From IMG/VR virus record IMGVR_UViG_3300005518_000009, positions 1 to 44,503 of that record: DNA of 44,503 nt. One strand, given 5' to 3'. The notes below the pieces were generated by a model. It was given only the letters and a program-made list of their open reading frames with translations. It made no database searches and was not told the DNA's origin. Positions 21,127 through 29,343 of the stretch are shown one piece after another; positions within the stretch are counted from its first letter, which is position 1, and every line of letters begins with the position of its first letter. Made by a program: the position numbers and the translations under genes. This DNA comes from a virus.

Positions 21127-22531
21127 CGCGCTCATCGCGCTGATCGTCCTGGTCGCCGCGCCGGCGTCGGCGCAGCAGACCGGATCCGGCGTGCTGCCCG
21201 GATCGCAGCCGCTGTCGTCGGGCGGGGCATTCACGTCGCCGCTGCTCGCGCCGGACGGTACGGCGTCTGCGCCGCCGTACGCTTTTTCGGGTGAGACAAC
21301 CACAGGCCTCTATCGCGGAACGAACCTGGTTGCGCTCAGTTTGCAAGGCACCGCGCGGCTCGGCGTGATTTCTGGCGATGTGGTGATTCATTCGGGCAGC
21401 CAACTCGCTTGGTCTTCGAGTGCGTTTTCTGGCGCCATCGACACGATCCTCCTTCGCGACGCCGCCAACACGCCCGCGTGGCGCAACGGGACGAACGCGC
21501 AGACACTTCGCATCTACAACACATTCACGGATGCGAGTAATTACGAGCGGGTCAATTTCAGCTGGGCATCGAATCAATTCAATCTACTCGTTGGCGCGGC
21601 TGGCACTGGGCAGAGCCGGTCGATTGCCGTTGGCACCGACACAACCAGTTCAGGCAGCCTGACGTTTCAAACGGCAGGAACCAACCGCTGGCAAGTCAGC
21701 GGCGCCACCGGGCACTTCCTCGCGCAATCGGACAACACGAACGACATCGGCGCGAGCGGCGCGAACCGACCGCGGGCGCTCTACCTCGCCGGCCAAGCCA
21801 CCATCGGCGGCGACGTCGTCGCAAGCGGGTTCCTGACGACGAGCAGCGGTGTCAAGGGCCCCGGTACAGTTGCGACAGCGGGTGATATCCGACTACAGAA
21901 CAGCAACTCGATCCAGTTCAGTGACTCCGGTGCGGCAGCGCGCATCCTAATTGGCACAGGCGGCACCAGCAACAACGAAACGTTGCTCGGTAACTCTGCT
22001 TATCCAACGCGCGCCCGCACCTCGATGGCTACGCCCGGTTCGTTGGGCAACGGCGACGTGTGGGTCGAGTCGAACACAGGTGCGATAACAGGCGCGAGTG
22101 GCGCGCTCAAGGCGCAGCTAAACGGTGCGACCGTCTTCGTCGCGCCCTCGATTCGTGCAACCGGACGCGCAACCGCACAGACCGCAGCGAACGCTTCCGT
22201 CGCAACCTTCACGGTCGGCTCCGCGGACGCCAGCTTTGAAGTCAGCGCGAACGTCCTCGTCACGACTGCGACGACGCATACGTTCACAGTCGAATGCGCC
22301 TACACCGATGAGGGCAACACCGCGCGCGTGCTGACCATGCCGTTCACGCTTGTCGCCGGCAGCGCGATCGTCACCTCGGTTGCCAATGCCAACGGCGCGG
22401 TGCCTTACATCGGCATCAACATGCACATTCGCGCGAAGGCATCGACGGCAATCACGATTCGCACCCAGGCGGCAGGCACTTATACGACGGTGACCTACAA
22501 CGTCGAGGGGCTCATCACACAGGTCAGCTAA
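21077..22531 (+). CDS. Tail-fibre-like protein with Sec signal peptide
   Basis: A 484-residue protein from ATG 21077, overlapping the previous gene by 50 bases. The first 32 residues form a classic signal peptide: basic (RSSVRR), hydrophobic (ALIALIVLV), then APASA-QQ for signal peptidase I. The body is Gly/Ser/Thr/Asn-rich beta sequence with NDIGASGANRPRALYLAG and similar motifs of phage tail fibres, ending in a compact beta domain. A fibre that is exported is unexpected, since virions assemble in the cytoplasm. Codon use looks less GC-biased than its neighbours, suggesting an acquired module. Receptor binding is the likely role of the body. Confidence 0.65.
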   Translation: MGNQFRFCRSSVRRWSSALIALIVLVAAPASAQQTGSGVLPGSQPLSSGGAFTSPLLAPDGTASAPPYAFSGETTTGLYRGTNLVALSLQGTARLGVISGDVVIHSGSQLAWSSSAFSGAIDTILLRDAANTPAWRNGTNAQTLRIYNTFTDASNYERVNFSWASNQFNLLVGAAGTGQSRSIAVGTDTTSSGSLTFQTAGTNRWQVSGATGHFLAQSDNTNDIGASGANRPRALYLAGQATIGGDVVASGFLTTSSGVKGPGTVATAGDIRLQNSNSIQFSDSGAAARILIGTGGTSNNETLLGNSAYPTRARTSMATPGSLGNGDVWVESNTGAITGASGALKAQLNGATVFVAPSIRATGRATAQTAANASVATFTVGSADASFEVSANVLVTTATTHTFTVECAYTDEGNTARVLTMPFTLVAGSAIVTSVANANGAVPYIGINMHIRAKASTAITIRTQAAGTYTTVTYNVEGLITQVS

Positions 22532-22540
22532 GGGACGTGC

Positions 22541-22915
22541 ATGCCCGCGGTCTTCACGCCGTCGTATCTCGAAGCGCTCGCCGCGCAGGTCCCGGACGAT
22601 CCGCCGCCGGCCCGGCCGCAGGCCCGTCCGTCGCTCAAGGCGCCGATGGCGACGGCGATCGCCGGGCAAGCCGCTGACGCGGCCTCGACGCTCTACAACT
22701 TTTCGCGCGGGTTCGGCGAGTCGAACGGCGTCTACGGGGGTGGACAGCCGACCGGCCGCGTCCTGGCGACGAAGGCCGCCATCGGGCTGGGGATTCCCCT
22801 GCTGATGCGCGAGCTCGCCCGCGAAGGACATCCGACCGTTGCGAAGTGGCTGGGGTACGGCACTGGCGTCGCCGGCGCCGTACCGGCAGCCATCAATCTC
22901 GGAGCCCGCCGCTAG
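22541..22915 (+). CDS. Small membrane-associated virion-region protein
   Basis: A 124-residue protein. A Pro/Ala-rich N-terminus precedes two Ala/Gly-rich hydrophobic stretches (GIGIPLLMREL region at about 85-95 and TGVAGAVPAAINLG at the end). It resembles small internal or membrane-active virion components. The start at ATG 22541 has a weak AAGGGAC site. Function is unknown. Confidence 0.45.
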   Translation: MPAVFTPSYLEALAAQVPDDPPPARPQARPSLKAPMATAIAGQAADAASTLYNFSRGFGESNGVYGGGQPTGRVLATKAAIGLGIPLLMRELAREGHPTVAKWLGYGTGVAGAVPAAINLGARR

Positions 22916-23878
22916 ATGCAGCAGACCCGCCGCGAGATCGTCGACGAGTTGCTCGACTTCATGGGCGAGTCGAACGACAGCAACGCGCGCACGACGGCCA
23001 ACCGCCTGGTCAGTCGCGTCGTGCTGCGGTTGTGGCTGAAGCACCCATGGACGGCGTTCGTGTCGCCGACCCCGTACCAGTTCGCCAGCGTCGCGAATCA
23101 ACGCTCGTACGCGTTGCCGGCGTACTTCGGACGCCCGCAGCAGCGCGTGGCCGCGCGCAACCTCACGACGGGCCGCGAGATCAGCTGGCGCGACCCGATG
23201 CAGATCCTGCACGACGATCCGCTCGTCGGCACGAGCTCGGAAGGCGCGGCGGAGCCGGAAGCGTATTCGGTCGCCGGCGTCGCCGGCGTCACAACACAGC
23301 CCGCGTCGACGGGTGATGCGCTGGAACTTGTCTCGACGAGCGCCGCGGACACGACCGTCAACGTCACGATCGAAGGCCTCGACGCGAACGGCGTCGAATC
23401 GCGCAGTCAGATCACCCTGACCGGCGCGGTCGCTATTGCGGCGGGGACGTGGAGCCAGATCGAGGAGTTCTCGAAGGCGCTCCCGGCCGGCACCGATCCC
23501 GCGACGGAGGGCACGTCGAGCGTCGGCAGCGTGACGCTGCGGAAAGCCGGCGGGGGCACGACGCTCGAGACGCTCCTGCCCGAAGAATCCGCGCGCCAGC
23601 ACACGCTCCTGAATCTCTATCACCTCCCGTCGGCGGTGTGGACGTTCGCGATTCCCTTCCTTCGCGCGCCGCGCAAGCTGCGCTACGACAGCGACGCCCT
23701 GCCGCAGTTCTGGGGACCGGCCGTGCTCGAGGCCCTGATCATCGAGTGGCAGGTCAACCGCGGCGAGATGACGCGCGCGCAGGCTGACCAGGCGCCGCGG
23801 CCCGACTTCCTCGATCTGCTCTCGCACGAGAACCGGACCAAGGCGAAGCCGCGCGTGCGGCCGTATCACCGGCCATGA
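22916..23878 (+). CDS. Head-tail adaptor-like protein
   Basis: A 320-residue protein. The N-terminal helices (RREIVDELLDFMGESND, NRLVSRVVLRLWLKHPW) followed by a YQFASVANQRSYALP strand are the pattern of podovirus adaptors or tail-tubular-type proteins that dock under the portal. The middle carries a Thr/Gly-rich beta insertion of about 100 residues (AGVAGVTTQPASTGDALEL onward), and the C-terminus is helical with LIIEWQVNRGEM. It lies directly before the large tail-hub-like gene. The assignment is by pattern and context. Confidence 0.55.
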   Translation: MQQTRREIVDELLDFMGESNDSNARTTANRLVSRVVLRLWLKHPWTAFVSPTPYQFASVANQRSYALPAYFGRPQQRVAARNLTTGREISWRDPMQILHDDPLVGTSSEGAAEPEAYSVAGVAGVTTQPASTGDALELVSTSAADTTVNVTIEGLDANGVESRSQITLTGAVAIAAGTWSQIEEFSKALPAGTDPATEGTSSVGSVTLRKAGGGTTLETLLPEESARQHTLLNLYHLPSAVWTFAIPFLRAPRKLRYDSDALPQFWGPAVLEALIIEWQVNRGEMTRAQADQAPRPDFLDLLSHENRTKAKPRVRPYHRP

Positions 23879-26007
23879 GTTACCTGCAGCCGCGCTTCAA
23901 ATTCGGCACGCGCGACTTCTCGGGTGGGTACCTCGACGTGCCGGAAGCCGATACGCTGCCGGCGTCGACGTCGCCCGACGCGAAGAACTGTCTCCTGCTC
24001 TCGCTCGAGCGCGCGGAAGACACGGGCAAAGGCCGCGCGGTCCTGCGCAAGCGGTACGGCTCGGGGCTCATCAACCCGACGGCGATCGCTTCGGCGAAGA
24101 CGGTCGACGGGCTGTTCGAGTTTCTGCGCGAGACGGCCGCCGGCGAGCTGCTCGCGGTGTGCAACGGCGCGGCCTCGAAGTTCGACGGTGTGAACGCCTT
24201 CAGCGCCCTCACGGGCGGCACCGGGTTCACCGTCGGCAACGCCGCGCGCTTTCTGGCGTTTCGGAACAACGCGCTCATCTGCGATGGCAGTCAGAACCTG
24301 CGCTACAACGGCACGCAGTGCTTCGGCGTCGGGTTCGCGGCGCCGACGGGGGCGCCGACACTCGCCGTCGGCGTCGGCGTCGGGTTGACCGGCACGTACG
24401 AAGGCTTTGCCGTGTGGTACGACTCTGTCACCGATCACGAGAGCTCGCCGCCGCTCAATGCCGACGGGTCGCTCGCGCTCAGCGCCCAGGTCGCGCTGGT
24501 GAATCAGAGCCGCAAGTGGACGAAGCCGGCCGGCGCGCCGCCGTCGAATGTCGACAAATGGCGCGTCTACTGCCGCCGCGTCGACACGAATGAGCGCAAC
24601 TACTTCCGCTCGGCCGAAGTCGCGATCGGCACCGCCAACGTCGACGAGACGGTCTCCGACAACGGCCGCACGAATATCGGGCCGAACCCGTACGACAACG
24701 ACGTCCCGCCGGCCTTCGCGCTGATGGAAGAGTTCAAGGGCTTCCGCCTCGGCGTGAAGACGAACAGTTCCGATCTCTACGTCAGTAAGCAGTACGACGC
24801 GGAGTCGCAGCATCCGAAGAACGTGTTTCCCGCCGGCGGCAAGGGTGACAGCAAGCCCGTACGCTGCGTGCGGAAGTACGGCGAGCAGTGTCTCGTGCAG
24901 AAGCCGCGCAAGTCGTACCGTGTCGTCGGCGACAAGCTGCCGTTTCAGATTCTGCCGATTCAATCGAGCCTCGGGAACGTCAGCCAGGAAGCGGGCCTCG
25001 AGGTGCGCGGCTGGTTCTACGGCTACGACGAGATCGTCGGCCCGTACCGCACGAACCTGTCGGACTGGGAACCGATCGCGGACAACCGCATCGCGAACAC
25101 GATCAAGAACGCCAACCGCGTGTCGCTGGACCAGATTCGCGCCGTCCACGTCGCGGCCTACAACCTGATCGTCTGGGCCGTGCCGACGACGACGTCGCGC
25201 AAGCGCACCCTCATCGCGTGGAACTACGTGCGCGAGTGCTGGCTGCCGCCGATCACGGGGTTCGAGTACTCGTCGCTCAGTGAGTTCACGACGTCAGCCG
25301 GCACGCTGGGCGTGTACTTCGGCGATTACTGGGGCCGCGTCTATCAGTTGTTCAGCGGCGAGATTGATGGGCCGCCGTCCGGCACGACGAGCGCGACGCT
25401 CACCGGGGCGACGTCCTCGACGCTCACCGCCAGCGCCGCAGCGTTCTACACGACGGGATCGGGCCTGGCCGGCATGCCGGTCGCGGTCCTCTCGCCCGCA
25501 GGGGCCTGGCAGTGGCTGCGCGTGCAGTCGAATACGGGCACCGTGCTCACGCTCGACACGACGAACGGGCCCTCGTTCACCGGCGACGTGACGATGGGGA
25601 CGTGGACGGTCTACGTCGGTGCGATCGAGTGGTACTGGCGGACGCCGGCGAGCGACAACGGCCTCCCCGAGATGAAGAAGATTGCCCGCTGGTGTGTGGT
25701 GCAAGGGCGCGTCACCTCGGCGTCGCATCTGCTCAATGTCGGGCTGTTTCTGGATCAGCGCCTCGCGCGCGATCAACTCTTCACGTTCTCGTTCCCGGTC
25801 GGCGGCCTCGTGTGGGGCGTCGGGCAGTGGGGCGTCGACACGTGGGGCAACAGCACGCCGGAAACGATGAAGAAGCATCGACTGAATCGGAGCTACCTGA
25901 ACGCGCAGTTCCGGTTCTGGAATTTCCTGCCGAATCAACCCATCGTCATCACGGCGTTTTCGCTCGGGGCCGATCCGTTGCTCTCGAGCTCGGTGGCCAG
26001 TGCCTAA
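23875..26007 (+). CDS. Large tail hub / head-closure beta-propeller-like protein
   Basis: A 710-residue protein overlapping the adaptor stop. It opens with FGTRDFSGGYLDVPEADTLP and runs as repeated strand-turn units (FLAFRNNALICDGSQNLRY, GTYEGFAVWYDS, VSKQYDAE, RVYQLFSGEIDG), the rhythm of the propeller-like podovirus tail hub or packaged-DNA-stabilising proteins such as P22 gp10. A Thr/Ser-rich insertion at about 500-570 could be a surface domain. It most likely seals the head and forms the short tail tube. The family name is inferred from context; the repeats are visible. Confidence 0.55.
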   Translation: MSYLQPRFKFGTRDFSGGYLDVPEADTLPASTSPDAKNCLLLSLERAEDTGKGRAVLRKRYGSGLINPTAIASAKTVDGLFEFLRETAAGELLAVCNGAASKFDGVNAFSALTGGTGFTVGNAARFLAFRNNALICDGSQNLRYNGTQCFGVGFAAPTGAPTLAVGVGVGLTGTYEGFAVWYDSVTDHESSPPLNADGSLALSAQVALVNQSRKWTKPAGAPPSNVDKWRVYCRRVDTNERNYFRSAEVAIGTANVDETVSDNGRTNIGPNPYDNDVPPAFALMEEFKGFRLGVKTNSSDLYVSKQYDAESQHPKNVFPAGGKGDSKPVRCVRKYGEQCLVQKPRKSYRVVGDKLPFQILPIQSSLGNVSQEAGLEVRGWFYGYDEIVGPYRTNLSDWEPIADNRIANTIKNANRVSLDQIRAVHVAAYNLIVWAVPTTTSRKRTLIAWNYVRECWLPPITGFEYSSLSEFTTSAGTLGVYFGDYWGRVYQLFSGEIDGPPSGTTSATLTGATSSTLTASAAAFYTTGSGLAGMPVAVLSPAGAWQWLRVQSNTGTVLTLDTTNGPSFTGDVTMGTWTVYVGAIEWYWRTPASDNGLPEMKKIARWCVVQGRVTSASHLLNVGLFLDQRLARDQLFTFSFPVGGLVWGVGQWGVDTWGNSTPETMKKHRLNRSYLNAQFRFWNFLPNQPIVITAFSLGADPLLSSSVASA

Positions 26008-26308
26008 CGCGCGTCTGACGTTTGAAGATCGGGCCGCGATTGACGCCGCGACGCGGCACCTCGAGAGCGGGCGCGCGTTTGTCGGCCGGCCGTTGCGGCT
26101 GACCTTTGTCGCCGCGAACACACCACGCGACATCGAGCATGGCCTCGGGGTGATTCCCGACGGCTACGAAATCATCTTCGCCGACGGTGAGGTTCACGCG
26201 TCGGCGAATCTCTGGTCGCCCACGACGGCGTGGCTGCAGGCCAACGCGGCGAATACGCACGCCATCGTGCGCTTCTTCACTCTCCGGGAGGATCCCCTCG
26301 ATGCGTAG
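26000..26308 (+). CDS. Small tail-region protein
   Basis: A 102-residue protein from GTG 26000 overlapping the tail-hub stop. It is a single compact mixed domain: helix (LTFEDRAAIDAATRHLESG), then RPLRLTFVAANTPRDIEHGLG and IPDGYEIIFADGEVH. The strand-GLG-IPDGYEII pattern is common in small phage tail proteins that contain a beta-sandwich. It ends inside the start of the following fibre-like gene. Confidence 0.5.
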   Translation: MPNARLTFEDRAAIDAATRHLESGRAFVGRPLRLTFVAANTPRDIEHGLGVIPDGYEIIFADGEVHASANLWSPTTAWLQANAANTHAIVRFFTLREDPLDA

Positions 26309-26960
26309 GAAAGCGGTGTGGGGTGGACTCGTGCTCGTCCTGGCGCTCGCAGTGCCGGCGGCGGCGCAGATCACGATCCCGAACACCTTTACAGCGCTCA
26401 CCACGGCGGATCCCGACCAGGTGAATGCGAACTTTACGCAGCTCGGGAACCAGGCGCTCAATCGCACCGGCGGCACGATGACCGGCACGCTGACATCGCA
26501 GGCGATCACGCCGTCGGCCGATGCGACGTACGCCCTGGGCGATGGCACGCATCGCTACACGACGGGCAGCTTCAGCGGCACGCTGACGGCCGGCACGTTC
26601 AGCGGATCCGGCGCCTCGCTCACGAGCATTCCGGCGGCGACGGCGCTCTCGGGCCGGATCCTGATGGCGAACGACTACTACCCGGCGTACGTGAGCAAGA
26701 CGACCACGTACAGCGCCAGCGCCACCACCGACGACGACATCGACTGCGACGCCTCGGGTGGCGGCTGGACGTTGACGCTCCCGACGCCGGTCGGCAACAC
26801 CGGCAAGACGTTCAACGTGAAGAAGACCGACAGCTCGACGAATACGTGCACGGTCGGGACGGCGGCCGGCAACATCGACGGCTCGTCCACCTTCCTCATC
26901 GGGGCGCAGAACCAGAACATCACGTTCCGCTCGAATGGCACGAACTGGGAGATCCGATGA
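26301..26960 (+). CDS. Short fibre-like protein with signal peptide
   Basis: A 219-residue protein from ATG 26301. Residues 1-22 form a signal peptide (RRK, then VWGGLVLVLALAVPAAA-Q). The body starts with NTFTALTTADPDQVNANF and contains LNRTGGTMTGTL, a motif widespread in phage tail fibres, then repeated beta turns rich in Gly, Ser and Thr. It is the second fibre-like gene here with an export signal. It overlaps the next exported protein's start (ATGA). Surface display, fibre or lysogenic-conversion roles are possible. Confidence 0.6.
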   Translation: MRRKAVWGGLVLVLALAVPAAAQITIPNTFTALTTADPDQVNANFTQLGNQALNRTGGTMTGTLTSQAITPSADATYALGDGTHRYTTGSFSGTLTAGTFSGSGASLTSIPAATALSGRILMANDYYPAYVSKTTTYSASATTDDDIDCDASGGGWTLTLPTPVGNTGKTFNVKKTDSSTNTCTVGTAAGNIDGSSTFLIGAQNQNITFRSNGTNWEIR

Positions 26961-27574
26961 AACGGTTGATTCCCGCCCTCGCGCTCATCGTCGCGGCGAT
27001 CGCCGTGCACGTGATCGAGCGGCCCGTCGACGCGACGTACACGCCCTCGTTCCTCCAGAGCGTGCAGTGCGGGACGATCACGATCAACAGCGGCGCTACG
27101 AGTGGGACTGCGACGATCACCAGCGTCGACACCACGCGGACGGCCCTCAGCAATAACGGCTACACGGGCAACGATTCGAGCGGCAGCGCGGTGACCGATG
27201 CGTGGCTGACCCTCACCAATGCCACCACGGTGACGGCCACCCGCAGCACCAACACTTCCGAAACCTACACAAGCGTGGTGCGGTTCTGTGCGCTGCAGTT
27301 TCTGAGCGGACTGACCAAGAGCATCCAGATCGGGACGGCGACGATTGCCGCGAATCAAACGAGCGGCAACGCGACGATTACCAGTGTGAACACCGCCAAG
27401 GCGTGGCCGCTGTGGCTGGGCCAGTCGTCCGAGTGCAACAGTGGCGGCTTCAGCAACGACCGCGGCACGGCAGCGATCACCTTGAGTGGCGCGACAACCG
27501 TGACCGCCACGCGCAATACCCTCGACGCCAACTTCAATTGCACCGTCGGGTTCGAAATCATTGAAGGGCGGTAA
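26957..27574 (+). CDS. Exported protein with two tandem beta repeats
   Basis: A 205-residue protein from ATG 26957. An N-terminal signal-like segment (KRLIPALALIVAAIAV) is followed by two repeats of about 80 residues. Each starts with a VQCGT or IQIGT strand, has TSGxATITSVxT, and ends with ATTVTATR. The repeats suggest domain duplication in a surface-binding module. Two pairs of cysteines could form disulfides once exported. Context with other fibre-like genes suggests receptor contact or surface modification. Confidence 0.55.
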   Translation: MKRLIPALALIVAAIAVHVIERPVDATYTPSFLQSVQCGTITINSGATSGTATITSVDTTRTALSNNGYTGNDSSGSAVTDAWLTLTNATTVTATRSTNTSETYTSVVRFCALQFLSGLTKSIQIGTATIAANQTSGNATITSVNTAKAWPLWLGQSSECNSGGFSNDRGTAAITLSGATTVTATRNTLDANFNCTVGFEIIEGR

Positions 27575-27578
27575 CGAC

Positions 27579-27926
27579 ATGCGAACATTCGTGTTCCTGC
27601 TCCTGGCGACGTGCTCGATGCCGATCGCGGTGCGCGCGCAGGCCCCCGCGCCAGCAGCCCCGGCGCTCTCGACCGAAGAGGACCTGCGCTGGCAGATCCT
27701 CCAGCTCGAGACGCAGCTCGAGACGGCGATCTCCCAGGCCAACGCCTGTCAGGGGACGCTCGGGCAGTGGCGCGCCAAGGCGATGAGCCAGCAACTTTCC
27801 GCTGACGAGCAGGTCCTGAAGACCTTCGTCGAGCAGCGCCATCCCGGATACGACTTCGATCCGAAAACGCGCGCGTTTTCCAAGCGACCCGATCCGCCGA
27901 AACCGGCAGAGAAGGCCAAGCCCTGA
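27579..27926 (+). CDS. Small exported coiled-coil protein
   Basis: A 115-residue protein with an N-terminal signal peptide (MRTFVFLLLATCSMPIAVRA-Q), a Pro/Ala linker, and a coiled coil (DLRWQILQLETQLETAIS). The C-terminus is basic and Pro-rich. A signal plus periplasmic coil recalls spanin or virion-assembly proteins, but it lies in the tail region, away from the lysis genes. A start at TTG 27561 is possible but lacks a ribosome site. Role is uncertain. Confidence 0.5.
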   Translation: MRTFVFLLLATCSMPIAVRAQAPAPAAPALSTEEDLRWQILQLETQLETAISQANACQGTLGQWRAKAMSQQLSADEQVLKTFVEQRHPGYDFDPKTRAFSKRPDPPKPAEKAKP

Positions 27927-27927
27927 C

Positions 27928-28161
27928 ATGTTGACTGCCACCGGGCGTGGAGTCGTGAAGAAAGCGGACGGCACGTTTGACGTCGTGGTCGAGATCCGCG
28001 AGGACACGACGAACAAGCTGGTCGGGACGTACATCTTCAACGCGAACTCGCAGGCCGACCTCAAGTCAAAGGTCGACGGGCAGTTGGTGTCGTTGGCGGC
28101 CGCGATGACCGACGCGACGCTGAATGCGGCCATCGTCGGGAAGACGATTTCAACCATCTGA
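27928..28161 (+). CDS. Small beta-rich hypothetical protein
   Basis: A 77-residue protein. Beta-strands dominate the first half (VVKKADGTFDVVVEIREDTT, LVGTYIFNANSQ) and a helix ends it (QLVSLAAAMTDATLNAAIV). It looks like a small, well-folded phage tail or fibre-assembly protein. It overlaps the start of the next gene by one base. No family is recognised. Confidence 0.45.
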   Translation: MLTATGRGVVKKADGTFDVVVEIREDTTNKLVGTYIFNANSQADLKSKVDGQLVSLAAAMTDATLNAAIVGKTISTI

Positions 28162-28352
28162 TGGACGCCTTGTTCTTGAGCGCGGCGGCGGTGGTCGGGA
28201 TGGCCACGCAGATGATTGGGGGCGTCGTGTGGCTCGTGCGCCTGGAAGGCCGCGTCAACACGAACGAGAAGGTCGCCAGCCGCGATCGTGAGGAAGTCTT
28301 CAATCGCTTGACGCGCATCGAGGACAAACTCGATCGCGCGCTGAAGGTGTAA
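28161..28352 (+). CDS. Small transmembrane coiled-coil protein
   Basis: A 63-residue protein. One transmembrane helix at about 4-26 (LFLSAAAVVGMATQMIGGVVWLV) is followed by a charged coil (VASRDREEVFNRLTRIEDKLDR). Such proteins serve as holin partners, membrane anchors, or tail-associated membrane proteins. It lies just before the ejection-protein genes rather than the lysis genes, so a role in membrane passage of DNA is one option and lysis another. Confidence 0.5.
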   Translation: MDALFLSAAAVVGMATQMIGGVVWLVRLEGRVNTNEKVASRDREEVFNRLTRIEDKLDRALKV

Positions 28353-28354
28353 CG

Positions 28355-29341
28355 GTGCCAGCAACCCTGTCTTCGTCTCCGTTCGGCATGCCTGGCGGCT
28401 ATGACCCGTACGGCGATGCGCTGCCGTCCTACGGGAACGGCGTGCCCAACGATTTCTATTCGTGGGGGCTTCCCAGTGGAGGCGGCGGAGGGTCCAGCGC
28501 GCCGGGCGGCGGCGGGGGATTCGACCCCACCGGCTTTGTCGGCCCGTTGGTTTCTGGCGGCGGCAACTTCCTGTCAAGCCTGTTCGGGATGATCAACCAG
28601 AACAAGCAGCTGGAGAAGAACCGCCAACTGCAGCGCGACCTGGCCGCACAGGCCGACGCCAACAGTCGCGACCTCTCCCAGCAGCGGACCGCGCAGGTCG
28701 AGAGCACGCTGGACCCGTTCCGCCAGCAGATGGCGCAGGGCGGTGACCTCGCGAAACTCGATCGGCTTGAGCGCTCGTCCCTGACGCCCGTGCGTGTCAA
28801 CGCCGCTGGCGGTCCTGGCGCGCCGTTCGGCCAATCGGGCGGCTACAGCTACAGCAAGAGCCCCGAGCTCGTCTCGAGCGCGGCGGCCCTCAAGAAAAGC
28901 ATCATGGCGGGCAATGGCGCGCCGACGATGACCAACCCGAATAACTACGGGAAGACGTCGGCGCTCGATCTGATCGGCGTCGCGAACGGGTCGAAGGATC
29001 CGACCTCCCCGAACGCGTTCGCCACCGGTGCGCCGTCGGCCGGCACGTCGCAGACGTCTAGCGCGGCGAACGTCATTCGCCAGGCGTATCGCGAGTATCT
29101 CGGACGCGATCCGAGCGACATGGAAATCCTGTCGCAGACCGGCAACGGCCAGTTCACGGTGAACGATCCGCGCCTGCAACTCTCGCTCGAGAACATCAAA
29201 AATTCGCCAGAGGTGCGCGCACGGCGCACGGGCTTCGCGCCGAGTTACAGCAACGCGTACGCTCCAGTCGGTCCCGGCAGTGGTGCCACAGGCGGCGCGC
29301 CCGGGAGCGGTCCGGCGGCGCCACGCAGAAATCCCATCTAA
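28355..29341 (+). CDS. Internal virion / ejection protein, Gly-rich
   Basis: A 328-residue protein from GTG 28355. The N-terminal 55 residues are Gly/Pro/Ser-rich and disordered; then a coil (NQNKQLEKNRQLQRDLAAQ). The C-terminal part has VIRQAYREYLGRDPSDMEIL and a later LENIKNSPEVRA, which follows the DUF4214-like YR-x-x-LGR-x-x-D...SPE pattern seen in some phage and surface proteins. First of three consecutive genes of ejection-protein type. Function in DNA delivery is inferred. Confidence 0.5.
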   Translation: MPATLSSSPFGMPGGYDPYGDALPSYGNGVPNDFYSWGLPSGGGGGSSAPGGGGGFDPTGFVGPLVSGGGNFLSSLFGMINQNKQLEKNRQLQRDLAAQADANSRDLSQQRTAQVESTLDPFRQQMAQGGDLAKLDRLERSSLTPVRVNAAGGPGAPFGQSGGYSYSKSPELVSSAAALKKSIMAGNGAPTMTNPNNYGKTSALDLIGVANGSKDPTSPNAFATGAPSAGTSQTSSAANVIRQAYREYLGRDPSDMEILSQTGNGQFTVNDPRLQLSLENIKNSPEVRARRTGFAPSYSNAYAPVGPGSGATGGAPGSGPAAPRRNPI

Positions 29342-29343
29342 TC

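Noticed and set aside
22118-25149. Long minus-strand open frames over the adaptor and tail-hub genes
   Set aside because: No ribosome sites or recognisable folds, and the overlapping plus-strand genes are coupled to neighbours.
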